Source of the DNA: Anaerotruncus sp.
GTDB taxonomy: Bacteria; Bacillota; Clostridia; Oscillospirales; Acutalibacteraceae
Reading direction: 5' to 3'
Length of the DNA: 64,000 nucleotides
Assembly: GCA_022009795.1 (NCBI GenBank)
Contig: CP091724.1
Coordinates: 806,001-870,000, forward strand
A program made the translations under genes and the position numbers. The notes under the pieces are model-generated. The model ran no database searches. It saw only the letters and a list, made by a program, of their open reading frames with translations, and was not told where the DNA came from. Each line of letters opens with the position of its first letter. The stretch's first letter is position 1. Shown one piece after another: positions 37,874-50,629 of this stretch.

Positions 37874-40528
37874 TTATTTAACGGTTTTTCTTTGCTTTTT
37901 CTTTTGAGCCGCTTCAACTATGCACCAAGCCGCAAAGCCCGCGAAGCCGAGGAAGGACGCCGCAAGACCGGCATTTCTGTGCAGAGTGGTATATTTCATT
38001 TCAACGGTGTGTGAACCCGCGGAAAGATTAAATCCGATAAAAGTGTTGCCAACGGTTTGATAATCGCACTTTTTACCGTCCACATAAAGCGACCAGCCCT
38101 CCGTGTAAGGCAAAGAAAGAATAACATTTGAATCATTATCCGTTTCATAAGTGCCGGAAACTCTATTTCCGCTTACATTAAGCTCACACTTGCTGCCGGA
38201 GGAAAGAGCGGAATAAGCACCTTCAAACGCCGCCTTATCAAGCGTTGAAACGAATATATTATGCTCTTTTTCGGATTTAGTTTTATGCAGAATTTCGATA
38301 TCTACGTTTTCGCCCTTTTCAAATTCACCGATATAAACCGCATTAACTCTGAAGCGCGTGCATATCGGCTGAAGGGAATCGCCGTTTACAATAAGCTCGC
38401 AGTTTTTTTCTTATTTAAATCGGAATGAATATCTGTGGGATCGCAATAAAAAAATACATCGGTCCGCTTGCCGTTGCGGTTACGGTGAATTTTTTTCGGA
38501 ATCGCCCTTTAAGCCCTTATAGCTTATATCTGCATCGGAATAAACCTTTTTCTTCACTGCCCGTTAAAGCGGAGAGAAAAAGCTGCTGATTTTTCCAAAA
38601 GGATTTGCCGTGTATTCAAGAGACTCTAACGCTTTATCGGAAACATTATATGCAAACGGAAGCGCATAATCGTTTTTTTATAAACCTTGCGGTTATTCGG
38701 AACATCGCTTTGAACGGAATATTCCGAAAGGCCGGCTGCGGAATTATTCAGAATTTGATATTTTATTCCGAGCAACGAATCGGTGAGCAGCATGGGGCTG
38801 TTCCAATAAACATCGGTGGGGCCGTTATATTTTTCGGTTTGGTTATCCTCGGTTAAGCTTGCGGGATCGGAATAACCCATTTTGGCCATAAACATATCCA
38901 CATTGGCATCATATGTGGAGGTGTAGCTTTCCACACCGTTATAATCAAAGAGGAAGCCTTCACTGTCGGCAACATCCTTTCCGTGAAGCTGAATATATGA
39001 TATATCCTTTTCAATTCTGTAAAGCGAAGAATCGGTGGCTTTAATATCATTTATTACACTGCCCATTTGTGAGGTGTAAGATTCGTAATCCTTTTCCTTA
39101 TCGTTATAGCCTTTAAGGGCAACGGTTGCATTTGCGCCGAGCTCGGCAAAAGACACAATGCACACAAGAAGCAGGCAAAGTGCCTTTGCCGCCTTTTTGC
39201 TTTTGATTGCAGACATTGCAAAAAGTAATGCGGCATAAAACAAAACTGCGGCGATATAAACGTAAGCCACAAAACGGCTTGTAAATTTGCCGTTTAAATC
39301 AAGAAGCAGGAACAAGGCGCCGATAACACCGAGTGCTTTAAGCATGGCGGATTTATCAAGCTTGTGCTTTTGAATTTGAGCAACTGCCCCCGAGGCAAGC
39401 ACAATCATAAGGAACGCAAATGTGAAAGACCAGCGGAAAGCATATGAATAGCTGCGCACAAATGCCGTCCACATAACATCAAGCTCCGTAAAACAGAAGC
39501 TGCAAATCATAAACATAAAGAACAGAAAGCTACAAACACGCTTTTTAAGCTGAATACGCTTATCAAAGAAAAGATAAACGGCAAGCAGCATCACAATTGC
39601 GCCGCAATACATAATCGGTGCTTTTTGATTCATTGCTTTTTGCATAAATATCAAAGCCCTTGAAGCATTCCAAAATGCCTAAATTCATTGTGGTGAACAG
39701 CAATTTCTTGCCGCCGGCTTTTTCCGCCCACAAGCGAAAGCAGAGCCGGCACAAGCAATGCGCCGCTTGCAAGAACGCCCAAAAATCATATCCGCCAAAA
39801 CCCTTACGGCATCCTTAACGGCACTGCCGATAACGGTTTTGAAATTCCTGTAATCATATTTAATCACAAGCTCGAAAAGGAAATAAAAGCCCGTCATCAG
39901 GCAAACCATATAGCCCGAATACCAATTTGAAAAAGATTGCGATAAACACGGAGAAAAACAGAAGCGATTTTTTATTATTATAAAGAAGTTCATAAACACC
40001 GAGGCACGCAAGGGGCAAAAGGACAACGCCGTCCAACCACATAATGTTGCGGCAATAAACAACATTGTATTCCATAAGCGCATAGCACACGGAAAGAAGT
40101 ACGGTGAAAAATGCGTTAACTTTAAATCTTTTTCTTATAAAATAAGAAACCGTTAAGCCCGCAAAGGCAATTCTTGCCACGGTCATAAAGGTGAAAAAAA
40201 CAGCGAAATCTGCGTTTTATCGATAAAATAAAGCAGCAAATTAAGCGGACAGGTTAAATAATACGCCACAAGCCCGACGGTTGCGCCGCCGAGAGATTTT
40301 TGAAGCGGAATATTCAAAGCTTGCATTGCCGTGAAGAATATCCCACAAATAGCCGTAATAATCTTTATATTGCAATTTGGCATCCCAAACTAAAATTGAG
40401 CGATCGCCGAACGGCGCAACCTTATTTAAATAAAGCGCTGCGCATGCGATTACAAGCGGCACAAAAAAGCCCAAAAGCAATATAAGCGGAAGTTTTTTAT
40501 CTTTTTCTCGTTGTTTTATAGGGTTCAT
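37874..40528 (-). CDS. YfhO family membrane protein (frameshifted)
   Basis: Large GT-C-like integral membrane protein of about 885 residues. The N-terminus is LPLILLLGFFVPLVIACAAL; then VWDAKLQYKDYYGYLWDIL, a YfhO hallmark, about a dozen further helices, an extracytoplasmic part (YESYTSQMGSVINDIKATD and following), and the C-terminal NAGLAASFLGFAGFAAW helix. In Bacillus and Listeria, YfhO proteins decorate lipoteichoic or wall glycans; that is family knowledge, and the role here is inferred. Breaks lie near 40310, 40205, 39930, 39790, 39720, 39640, 38670, 38550, 38490 and 38410. Confidence 0.82.
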
Positions 40529-40551
40529 TTTAGCGTCCTCATTTTTTATTT

Positions 40552-42627
40552 TTACCGAAGATTTTCCGCAGTTTCATCCAAATGCGATAAACCCGGCTGC
40601 TTTTTGATTGCCTTAAGTTCGGCAACGAGCAGCTGCTTTTCTGAATTTATTTTGCTTTTTTCCGACTCAAGGCGTTTTATCGTTTCGCCGCGCTCGGATT
40701 TTTCTTTATATGTTTGGTGAAGCCGCGAATTGAGCTCGGATTTTTCCTTATAGACTTTATTGAGCTTATTATTCGTTTGCACTTCCCTCTTGCGCAGGTA
40801 TTCCGCGTAATCGGCAAGGTTTTCAACAGTGCTCATATCAACTTCGCCGCCGCTCAAAAGGCGTTCAAGCACGATATCGCCGCCAAGCTCGGATTTAAGG
40901 TAATCTCTAACCGCGGCATACTGAACATCGTTTTGATTTTCGCCCACATTAACGGAAAAGAGCGAATTGCTTTTGAGGTGCGGAATAATGAAGATAAAAT
41001 TTATCACACGCGCACACGGATTTTGTTTTTATCGGCAAGCTGCATAAGATTGAGCCAAACATCATCCGCATTGGGGCACAGCGAAAGGATTTTTTCTTTG
41101 TCAAACGCCCTTTCATCAAGCGAATGAGGCGGATAAAGAGTGCCCGCACCGCTTGTTAAAAAGATTTGGTAAGACGGCGTAAGCAATTTTTCCGTATATT
41201 GCATAATCCAATGATTGTAGCCCAAAACAGAGCCCTTTTCCCTACTTGCCACAACAACATGGCAGCGCATGCCGGAAACGCAATCGGGGTGGCAGACATA
41301 AGAATAAAGAAGCGTTTTTATCATATCCGGCGGATAACGCAAATCATCGTCCACCGTTATAATCAAATCTTCGGGCTTTTGCTGCATAATATAATAATAC
41401 TTTTTATGCGAGCGCAAATCCTCGGGGCACCAATTTATGCGAACAAGTCCTTTATCTATTCTTTCTCTAAGACTTTGAGGCAACTCCGCCTCTCTGCCGG
41501 GAAACTGACACTCGGCAAGATTTAAAACTACATCATCCGCAGGCACCGTTTGCGCGGCGATATCATCAATCACGCTGAAAACATACGGTATGCGTTCGGG
41601 ATAAGTTGTGAAGGAAACGGTGACTTTTCTTGATTTAATTTTAAACATTTCGTCATATGTATGCTTTTTTATGCTTTGATAAAGCGGGAAAAGGCGTTTA
41701 TCGGTAAGCTCATCGGCTTCAAGACCTGCAAGCAGAGAATCGCCGAAGCGGGAATGGATATATTCGTAAAACTCCTTAACCTGCGGCAAAGTGAAATCCA
41801 CCGAATAACTTAAAAAGCCGAAGCAAAGATTTTGCACGGCAAAATTACGAACGGAGGATATGATTTCATTTGCATAAGGCAATTCGGCAACGCGCTTTTC
41901 CGTGCTTTCCACAGCAGAGCGAACATTTAATATATTGGCGCTGTTTGTGCTCACGGTGCCCGAACGGCCTACTCTGTAATAAAGCAATGAATTATCCACA
42001 AAAGCGATTTTTTTCCGCATAAGCATTGCAAAGCGCCGAAAAAAAGTGACATCATCGGCGGTGGTTAAATTCAAAAAAACTAATATTGTTTTTGAATAAG
42101 AAAATCACGGCGAATCAGCTTATTCCAAGGCACAACATTAACAAGGCTTAAAAATCGTGCCGGGGCAGTCTTTATATGAAACCACGCTTTCGGAATTTGC
42201 AATTATATTTTTTTATTATAGCCGCTTTTTGAATTTTTTTGTTGAAACATCGTCATTCACAAAAAGTGTAGCCGTGAAAAGCAACCAAATCGGCATCACA
42301 TTCACCGGCGCGTGCAAGTGCCTTTTCAATCAAATCAGAGGCGGCGATATCATCGCTGTCGAAAAAATAAACATATTTGCCCGACGCGTTATCAAGGCCC
42401 TTGTTTCTTGCCGCACCGCCGCCGGCATTTTTTTGGGTGATGATTTTTATGCTTGGGTTATCCGAAGCAAACTTATTTAATATTTCGGGCGAGGAGTCGG
42501 TAGATCCATCGTCAACGCAGATAATCTCAATATTTTTATAGGTTTGGGAAAGTGCGCTTTGCACACATTCCGAAAGATATTTTTCGGCATTATAAACGGG
42601 AATAATAATTGAAACAAGATCGTTCAT
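40552..42627 (-). CDS. two-domain glycosyltransferase with C-terminal coiled coil (frameshifted)
   Basis: N-terminal GT2 domain: LVSIIIPVYNAEKYLSECVQ, the nucleotide-sugar VDDGSTDSS, and DSDD as the DxD motif (residues about 90-93). A second catalytic-like domain begins VTVSFTTYPERIPYVFSVID and has VDDDLRYPPDM as its acidic motif and a C-terminal DVWLNLMQ element. The last 120 residues form a coiled coil (KLNKVYKEKSELNSRLHQTY and a Lys/Glu-rich stretch). Breaks lie near 42240, 42190, 42090 and 41000. About 690 residues. AAAGG precedes the start at 42627. Linked to YfhO and the ligase-like gene. Confidence 0.78.
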
Positions 42628-42764
42628 ATGCATCAAACCTTTCCGCCGCTGTATTTTTCGAACACCAAACGGCAACAGATATATTTATATTATCACATTG
42701 CGCTTTAATTATCAACAAAAATAAAGCCAAGCACTTTTCTTTTCCGCTCGGCTTTCATATATTT

Positions 42765-43961
42765 TTATTTTGAGGATTCAAGCATGGTTTGCGCAAAAAC
42801 GGCATAGCCCTTTTGCGGATTATCAACGATAACATGAGTTATCGCGCCTATCAATTTACCGTTTTGAATAATCGGCGTGCCGCTCATTCCCTGCACTATG
42901 CCGCCTGTTTTTGCAAGCAGGCGCTCATCTGTTATTTTGATTATCATATTCTTTTCGCCGCCCGTGTAATAAATCCGAGAAATCTCCGCCGAATAAACCA
43001 GAGGGCCGTTTTCATCCACCGTGGTGATGATTTGGCAAAATCCTTTTTGCACCTCCTGCGGCAGTGCAACGCGGTATTCACTGCATTTTGAAAGATCAAC
43101 CTTATCCGAATATTCGCCGTAAATCCCGTGATCCGTGTTATCCTTTAATGTGCCGATTACTTTATTGGAAAAGTCGCAGCAAACGGAGCCTGTTTCCTTA
43201 GCCGATGATTTTGAGACGGAGGTTACGGCGGTTTCAACGGCCTGTCCGTTTAAAAATCGGGATAATTTCGCCCGTGTCCACATCCGTTATCGGGTGACCG
43301 AGCGCGGCAAGCTTTCCGCTTGAAGGATTAAAAAATGTTATCGTGCCTATTCCCGCCGTGGAATCACGCACCCAGATTCCCGCCTTGTATTTTCCCTCGC
43401 TTTGAACAAAAACGGGCGTGAGCACGGCATTTACCACGCTGCCTGCGCGCTTCAGCTTAATATTATAAGGCTCGCCGTTATTATCATTTAAAATATCCTG
43501 CACCTTTTCCGAGGAAAACACCTTTTCGCCGTTTATGGAAACTATTATGTCCCCTATTTCAATTCCGGCGCTTTTTGCAGGATTAACAGATTTACCGTCC
43601 GCTTCGATATCCTTTGTGCCCACCACCATAACACCGTTTGCATAAAGCTTTATGCCGAAAGAATCGCCGGAAACAAGCACTGTATCCTCCGCCACGGTTT
43701 TAACCGTTTCGGTTTTAACGGGAATGACGCCGAGCACGGAAAGCTGCTTTTGCGCGCTTCCCACGGATTGCGCACTTTGACTGCCTACGCTTACATCTTC
43801 ATCCGAGGTTAAATAAAAAATGTTGTCTATCACACCAACGGAATCGTTTTTTTAATATACATTTCATCTGGATAAACGGCATCTGCATAGGCAACAAAGC
43901 CGAATATCACGGCAACGGCAAGAGCCACAACGCCGTTTAAAACACGAATAAATTTTTTCAT
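42765..43961 (-). CDS. spoIVB: SpoIVB peptidase (frameshifted)
   Basis: Forespore-secreted serine protease that signals sigma-K activation in spore formers. An N-terminal signal anchor (VLNGVVALAVAVIFGFVAYA) is followed by a PDZ domain (GIEIGDIIVSINGEKV) and the peptidase domain, with GIWVRDSTAGIGTITFF, the catalytic His in ALGHPITDVDTG and the catalytic Ser in VQGMSGTPIIQNGK. Two breaks: near 43850 and 43250. About 398 residues, start at 43961. SigK is also encoded in the window, so both ends of this checkpoint are present. Confidence 0.93.
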
Positions 43962-44028
43962 ATAATCACCGATTATATTATTGCCGAAATCGGCAAAAAA
44001 TAAAATTTGCAAAAATATGAAATAAACG

Positions 44029-44076
44029 CAAAAAAATCCGCCCGAAAAGCACAGCTAATGTGCCTGCGGGCGGATT
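44029..44076 (-). terminator. terminator after pfkA
   Basis: 10-bp arms AATCCGCCCG/CGGGCGGATT with an inner GCAC/GTGC stem, followed on the minus strand by a T-run. It lies between pfkA and spoIVB. Confidence 0.85.
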
Positions 44077-44160
44077 AAATATCAATAAAGATTAACCAAG
44101 TGTTAAAAAAATCAATGCACAAAAAAACGCGTTGATATTTTTTTAATGCTTAGGCGGCAA

Positions 44161-45131
44161 TCAGATGGAAACCTCCATAGCGACCTGATAAAGATGTTCA
44201 TCAATATGCTTTTTTTCATATTAAGCGCTTCAAAAATATCGTAATCAACAACATCGCCCTTTTGGGAAGCAACAACGCGATTGCCGATATTCTTCATAAG
44301 AAGTTCTTTAACTGCATAGTTGCCCATACGGGTTGCCATAACGCGATCCTGAACGGTGGGCGAACCGCCGCGCTGAATATGACCGAGAATGCAGGCGCGT
44401 GATTCAACACCTGTTTTCTCCTGTATTTCACCGGCAAGCTGAGTTACATCAACACCCACGCCCTCTGCAACAACAATAAGAAAGTGCTTTTTGTTTGCAA
44501 GCTGAGTGCGTTTCATTCTTTCGATAACATCTTTTTGAATATCAAATTCAATTTCGGGAATAAGAATAGCCGTTGCGCCGACAGCGATACCTGCGTTAAG
44601 CGCAAGATAACCCGCACGGCGGCCCATAACCTCAACAACCGTGCAACGATCGTGGGATTCGGTGGTATCTCTTACCTTATCAACGCATTCCATAATGGTG
44701 TTAAGGCAGGTGTCATAGCCGATAGTATAATCGCAGCAAGCAATATCGTTATCAATCGTGCCGGGAATACCTACGCAGGGAATTCCTCTTTCCGAAAGAT
44801 CGCGCGCGCCTCTGAAAGAGCCGTCGCCGCCGATAACAACAACACCCTCGATACCATGCTTCTTACAGGTGGCAATAGCCTTTTGCATGCCCTCTTCGGT
44901 TGCAAATTCTGCGGAACGCGCACTGTAAAGCTTTGTGCCGCCTCTGTGAATAATGTCTGAAACAGAGCGAAGATCAAGTTCAACGAAGTCGCCGTTAATG
45001 AGGCCGTTATAACCCCTGATAACACCGAGAACGCGAATACCGTTGACGCAAGCGGTTCTTACAACTGCACGAACTGCCGCGTTCATTCCGGGCGCATCGC
45101 CGCCGCTGGTTAAAACAGCAATAGTTTTCAT
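44161..45131 (-). CDS. pfkA: ATP-dependent 6-phosphofructokinase (frameshifted near the end)
   Basis: Phosphorylates fructose-6-phosphate in glycolysis. ATP site TSGGDAPGMNAAVR, IGGDGSFRGA, the catalytic PGTIDNDI and MGRRAGYLA are all present. The open frame runs to 44112 with an aberrant end; removing two A from the seven-base run near 44212 gives MKKHIDEHLYQVAMEVSI and a stop at 44161, close to the length of about 320 residues typical of PfkA. GAGGAGG lies 9 bases before the ATG at 45131. dnaE lies upstream on the same strand. Confidence 0.95.
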
Positions 45132-45274
45132 AATTACAGTCCTCCTCAAACAATTACATACCTTAATATACTAAATTATAATTCTACACAATTATATATA
45201 AAGCTTTTAGCATACAGGTAACCTTATACATTTTACTCAAAGCGAGTAAAAAAAGTCAATACCAATAATCATAA

Positions 45275-48200
45275 TCATTCAATTACAGCCACATTTTTCT
45301 TGACCGAGCAGGCGCCCAAGCTCGCCTAACATAGTTTTTATTCGGCTGAACAAACATTGAGCGCGGCTGAAGCTCATAATGCTTTTTATCAAGATAATAA
45401 TAGTAAAGCGGCATATCGCCCTCGAATATTGAAGCGATCACGGTTGCTTTTTTTATGCGCTCGTCGTTTTCCGAGGAAAAGCGCAAAAACAGCCCTCGTT
45501 TTTTATTGCCGGCGGTTGCGGAATTTTGATTTTTTTCATTTAAATCGTTTTTTTGTAAGCCGAGGCGCGCTTTGATTTTGCGGGGCGCGAGTTTGAATCG
45601 GGTGCTCCGAAAACAATATTTGCAAGTATTTTTAGGGTCTTTTTTTCCTCTTCAATCGAAAGCGTGCCGAACACGGTTATAACGCCTGACGGCACTATGT
45701 GGCTTGAGCACGCCGCAAGCACCTTGGGAAACACAACTATTTCAATTGAGCCGAGCATATCCTCCGCTGTTATGAACGCCATATTCTGCCCGGCCTTTGT
45801 TTGCTTAACGGTGATGTGCGTTATAATGCCGCAAAGAGAAACCTCATCACCGTCCTTATAAACGGCAAGAGGATTGCTTTCCGCCTCCAGCAAATCGGAG
45901 GTTCGCACATAACCGAGCTTTTTCGATAATCTTATCGTATTTATCAAGCGGATGACCTGAAAGATAAAGCCCCGTCATTTCCTTTTCCATTTTAAGCAAC
46001 TCTGCTTGCGGAAATTCCGGCACATCCGGCATTTCAAAATCAACGCCGAAGGAATCCTCGCCTCCGAGTTCAAAAAAAGCCCACCTGGCCATACATTGTT
46101 TTGCGCCTGATTTCATCAAGGTTGCTTACGAGCGGCGGCAAAGCCTGAAGCATTTGGCGGCGATTTGCACCGAGCGAATCGAGCGCACCGCAGCGGATAA
46201 GGCTTTCGGCTGCACGGCGATTAAAGTGCGCCGTTTGCAGGCGCGAGCAAAAATCAAAAAGGCTTTTGTATTTGCCGTTTTTACGCTCTTTTATAATATC
46301 GTTTATAAATTCAGAGCCGATATTTTTAATGCCGAGCAAGCCGTAGTTTATAACATTTCCGTTTGCCGAAAAGCCCATAACGGAGGTGTTTATATCGGGC
46401 ACAGCAAGCTTTAAGCCGAGTCTTTTGCACTCTGCCGTGTAACGCGCAACCTTATTTGAAGAATCAAGCACAGAGGTGAGAAGTGCCGCCATAAACTGCG
46501 CAGGATAATATGTTTTTAAATATGCCGTGCGATATGCCACAAGCGCATAACAGGCTGCATGTGATTTATTAAAAGCATATTTTGCAAATTCCGACATTTG
46601 GTCGAAAATGGCATTTGCCGTATCGCGCGAAATGTTATTTTTGCCGCAGCCTTCGATAAATGTTTTCCGCTCCGCCTCCATCACATCTTTTTTTCTCTTT
46701 TTGCTCATTGCGCGGCGCACAACATCTGCGCGCCCATAAGAATACCCTGCGAGCACGCGAAAAATCTGCATTACCTGCTCCTGATAAACTATGCAGCCGA
46801 AGGTATCTTTTTAAAATCGGTTCAAGCAGTGGCGAAGCATATTTGATTTTTTCCGGATGACGCGAATTTTCCACAAAGGTGTCTATTTGCTTTGCGGGGC
46901 CGGGGCGATAAAGCGAGGTGGCGGCAATTAAATGCTCAAGGCAGGTTGGCTTTTAAATTCATCAGCATTTGCTTCATGCCGCTTGATTCAAACTGAAAAA
47001 TGCCCTCCGTTTGGCCGCGCGAAAACAGCTTATAAACATTTTGATCGTCTGTCGGAATTTTATTTATATCGATTCCCGCTTCACGCGAAGCGTCGCTGAT
47101 AACGGTAAGCGTTCGCAAGCCGAGAAAATCCATTTTAAGCAGGCCAAGCTCCTCAAGCGTTGTCATAATATACTGAGTTACAACAAGCCCGTCGTTCGTT
47201 GCAAGCGGCACATAGGTTGACACGGGATCGCGCGTAATAACAACACCTGCAGCATGGGTGGAGGTGTTTCGCGGCATACCCTCTATTTTACGCGCCGTTT
47301 CAATCAGCTCGTTCACCTGATCATTTTCTTTCATAAGATTGCGAAGCTGCGGCGATTTGCGAACGGCTTCATCAATAGTGATTTTAAAATCATTCGGCAC
47401 AAGCTTTGCCACGGCATCCACCGAAGCATAGGGCATTCCCATTGTGCGCCCTACATCGCGAATTGCCGCGCGGGTTTGCAGCGTGCCGAAGGTAACTATT
47501 TGAGCCACATGATCGGCGCCGTATTTTTTTCGGTTACATAATCTATAACCTCCTGCCTGCGTTCATAGCAAAAGTCAATATCGAAATCGGGCATTGAAAC
47601 ACGCTCCGGATTGAGAAAAACGCTCAAACAGAAGATTATATTTCATCGGGTCAAGATCCGTTATACCAATGCAGTAAGCGGCAAGCGAGCCTGCGCCCGA
47701 CCCCCTGCCCGGGCCGACGGGAATACCCTTGCTTTTTGCAAAACGAACAAAATCGGAAACTATCAAATAATAATCCGTGTAGCCCATTTTATCAACTGTT
47801 TTCAGTTCGTATTCGAGGCGCTCAACATATTCATTCGGCGGATTATCGCTGTAGCGCTTATAAAGCCCGTCAAAACACTGCTGCCTGAAATATTCAAAAT
47901 GGCTCATAGGGCTGTTTATTTCAAAATAAGGCAGCTTTGTGTTGCCGAATTCAAAATCAAAATTACACTGCCGAGCGATAACAGCCGTGTTATCCACAGC
48001 CTGTGGCACATCGGCAAAAAGCTCGCGCATTTCCTGCTCGGATTTAAGATAAAATTCATCCGAATGGAATTCAAGCCCTGTGTCCTCACCGAGGATATGG
48101 TTTGTGGCAATGCAGATAAGCACCTGCTGCACCTTGGAATCCTCTTTTTCGATATAATGCACATCGTTTGTGGCAACAACAGGTATACCCGTTTCGGCAG

Positions 48201-48777
48201 ACAGGCGCAAAATTCCGTCCTTAACCGTTTTTTGCTCGTCTATACCGTGATCCTGAATTTCAAGATAATAATTACCGCTGCCGAAAAACATCTCGGTGCC
48301 AGAGTGCCGCCGCCTTTGCCCCCTCATAATCTCTGGCAAGCAAATTTTGCGGTATTTCACCCGCAAGGCAGGCGGAAAGCGCAATCAGCCCCTCGTGATA
48401 TTTTTTTCAAGAATATCGCGATCGATTCTCGGTTTATAATAATATCCTTCCGTGTAAGAAAGGGAAACAAGCTTTATTAAATTTTTATAGCCGATTTCGT
48501 TTTTGCACAGCAATATAAGGTGGTTATACTCTTTATCCAGAGCCTTTTCCTTATCAAATCTTGTTCTTGGCGCAACATAGACCTCGCAGCCTATTATAGG
48601 CTTTATTCCGTGCTTTTTGCACGCCTTATAAAAATCAACAGCCCCGTACATATTACCGTGATCGGTAATTGCAAGAGACTGCATTCCAAGTTCCTTTGCG
48701 CGCAAAACAAGCTGCTCGATTCGGCAGGCACCGTCAAGCAAAGAAAATTCCGTGTGAAGATGAAGGTGTGTAAACAT
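45275..48777 (-). CDS. dnaE: DNA polymerase III alpha subunit (many frameshifts)
   Basis: Replicative or lagging-strand polymerase of the DnaE class. N-terminal PHP domain: [29 protein letters not shown]. Palm: [20 protein letters not shown] and, across a break, the catalytic acidic region near 47580 (DFDIDF in the inverse frame of 47575-47600). Fingers and helix-hairpin-helix: [17 protein letters not shown], [21 protein letters not shown]-terminal OB fold: [20 protein letters not shown]. The true end is [14 protein letters not shown] at 45275. At least nine breaks, all in A/T runs. About 1167 residues if joined, the DnaE norm. Its ATG overlaps the whiA stop by one base. Confidence 0.95.
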
Positions 48778-49679
48778 TAGCTCAATTCCTCGGCCGTTTC
48801 AACAATTCTTTTAAGCCTGTGATTTATTCCGCTTCTGCTGATAGGCGGATCACACATTTCGGCAAGCTCGGCAAGGCTTGAATCCGGATTATCGTGCCTG
48901 AGGAGGGCAACGGCTTCAAGATTTTCATTTAAATATTCATGGCCTTTGAGTGACCATATTTTTTCGATTGCCCTCATTTGCACGGCAACGGCATTAACCA
49001 TTTTGTTTATATTTGCCGTTTCGCAGTTTGCCTGCCTGTTTGCCTTATTTCTGAAATCTTTAACGATTTTAATATTCATCATTTCAAACATGGAATCCGA
49101 AGCACCCATAATATAAAGGCAGTTTTCGATTGATTCACTTTCTTTGAAATAGATGATGTTGTAGCCTTTTCGATTTGCGTATTTCGGATTAAGTTCCTTT
49201 TCTTCAAGCAATGTGAAAAGGCTTTTTGAAAGATTGTGATAAGCCACGGTAAATTCAAGGTGATAATCCTTGTGCGGATCTGAAACGGTGCCGCAGGAAA
49301 GAAACGCACCGGCTATAAATGCATTAACGCAATCCTCGCAATCAAAATTGGCGTGATTTATTTTAATACTGCCGACACCGTCGTGCCCCAAAGCTTTTAA
49401 GCAATTTGGCGCAATCCGAGCGGTTTTTTTAACGGAAGCCGTATAGTTTCTGCCTCCCGGCGAAACGGAGATCTCGGCTTCTATATTAAAAATGCGAAGC
49501 AGCAGTTCGCCATAAAGCCGCGCTGCCGCTTCATTTTCCGTTTGCAAAGAAACGGCCGCCGTTGAAAAGCTTCTGCCAAAAATACACATGCCGTAAAAGC
49601 AAAGCCCTGTTGCAGCAGCTGTTTTTCATATTCTTTTTGTTACAAGTTCATTTTTTTACCTGCATCGAAAAAAAGACAT
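48777..49679 (-). CDS. whiA: DNA-binding protein WhiA (frameshifted at N-terminus)
   Basis: Conserved Gram-positive regulator tied to cell division and sporulation. It has an N-terminal LAGLIDADG-like region ([36 protein letters not shown]) and a C-terminal helix-turn-helix ([32 protein letters not shown]). The first 40 residues are recovered by trimming five homopolymers between 49590 and 49675, giving MSFSMQVKNELVTKEYENSC and then [17 protein letters not shown], with the usual double cysteine. Start 49679. It is preceded by a terminator and followed by dnaE with a TAATG overlap. yvcK, which often lies between rapZ and whiA, is missing. Confidence 0.93.
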
Positions 49680-49702
49680 TTAATTTTCTTCCAAACCCAA
49701 GC

Positions 49703-49733
49703 AAAAAGCCGAAACGGCGCTTCGGCTTTTGCT
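49703..49733 (-). terminator. terminator between rapZ and whiA
   Basis: Stem AAAAGCCGAA/TTCGGCTTTT with flanking A and T runs. It sits in the 57-base gap after rapZ, so whiA may be partly uncoupled from rapZ. Confidence 0.75.
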
Positions 49734-49736
49734 TGC

Positions 49737-50629
49737 TTAAAAATTTAAATTTAATCAGGCTCTGTTTATATCCCCTGTGATTAACGGAAACATTATCCCA
49801 TTTCTTTTCAAAATGCTCTTTCAGAGCCTCTGCAATCGCAACGGAGCGGTGATTACCGCCCGTGCAGCCGATGGCAAAAACAATTTGGCTTTTGCCCTCT
49901 TTAATATAAAGCGGATTAAGAAAATCCAGCATATCAATCAATTTATCAAGAAGCTGCTTTGATTCATCAAACGAGAAAACATAATCGCGCACTTCCTTAT
50001 CAAGGCCCGTTTTGCTGCGCAGATTTTTCCACCCAATAGGGATTCGGCAGGCAGCGAACATCAATAACGAAATCCGCTTCTGAGGGAATACCATGCTTAA
50101 ATCCGAAGGATTCAACATGGATATTCATAACATCCTTATCATCGCCTACAAGGATTTGCGTAAGCCGTGTTCTGAGCTGATTGCCCGTTAAATCGGAGCT
50201 GTCTATAACAAAATCGGCTTTGGAGCGCAGAGGCGCCATAGCCTCTCGTTCAAAAGCAAGAGCCTGAGCGATATCGCCGTTAAACCTGTCTGCATAAGGA
50301 TGCTTTCTGCGGGTGAGCTTATAGCGCTTAAGTGCAACATGGGTTTTGATATCAAGATAAACGATTTTAACATCATAACCCGTATTTTCAAGCTCATCAA
50401 GAGCTGCGATAATCCCGCTGAAATTATCGGTTGAGCGAATATCTATTACGATTGCAACCCTTGAATATTCCTCTCTTTTCGAGATGAGTTCAAGAAATGT
50501 GCCAAGCAAAACGGGAGGCATATTATCGATGCAATAATAGCCGATATCCTCCATAAATCCCATTGCCGTGGATTTGCCGGCGCCCGAAAGGCCGGTTATA
50601 ATTACTAATTCCTTTGAGTTATTCATCAT
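49737..50629 (-). CDS. rapZ: RNase adapter / nucleotide-binding protein RapZ (YvcJ), frameshifted
   Basis: P-loop protein of the RapZ/YvcJ family, which binds nucleotides or amino sugars and affects RNA decay and competence. Walker A GLSGAGKST (residues 14-22), then YYCIDNMPP, and RRKHPYAD. After a break near 50030 the C-terminal domain continues with TGLDKEVRDYVF, FAIGCTGGNHRSVAIAEAL and VSVNHRGYKQ. With one T removed at 49739-49743 it ends SLIKFKF at 49737, just before the terminator. About 297 residues. It overlaps murB by four bases. Confidence 0.92.

Noticed and set aside
45231..45251. TTTTACTC/GAGTAAAA hairpin after dnaE as terminator
   Set aside because: On the minus strand no T-run follows the stem, so intrinsic termination is not supported; it may be part of the pfkA promoter region.
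47611..48480. Plus-strand frame of 289 codons
   Set aside because: It lies antisense to the well-supported dnaE PHP/polymerase region and has no recognisable domain or RBS.
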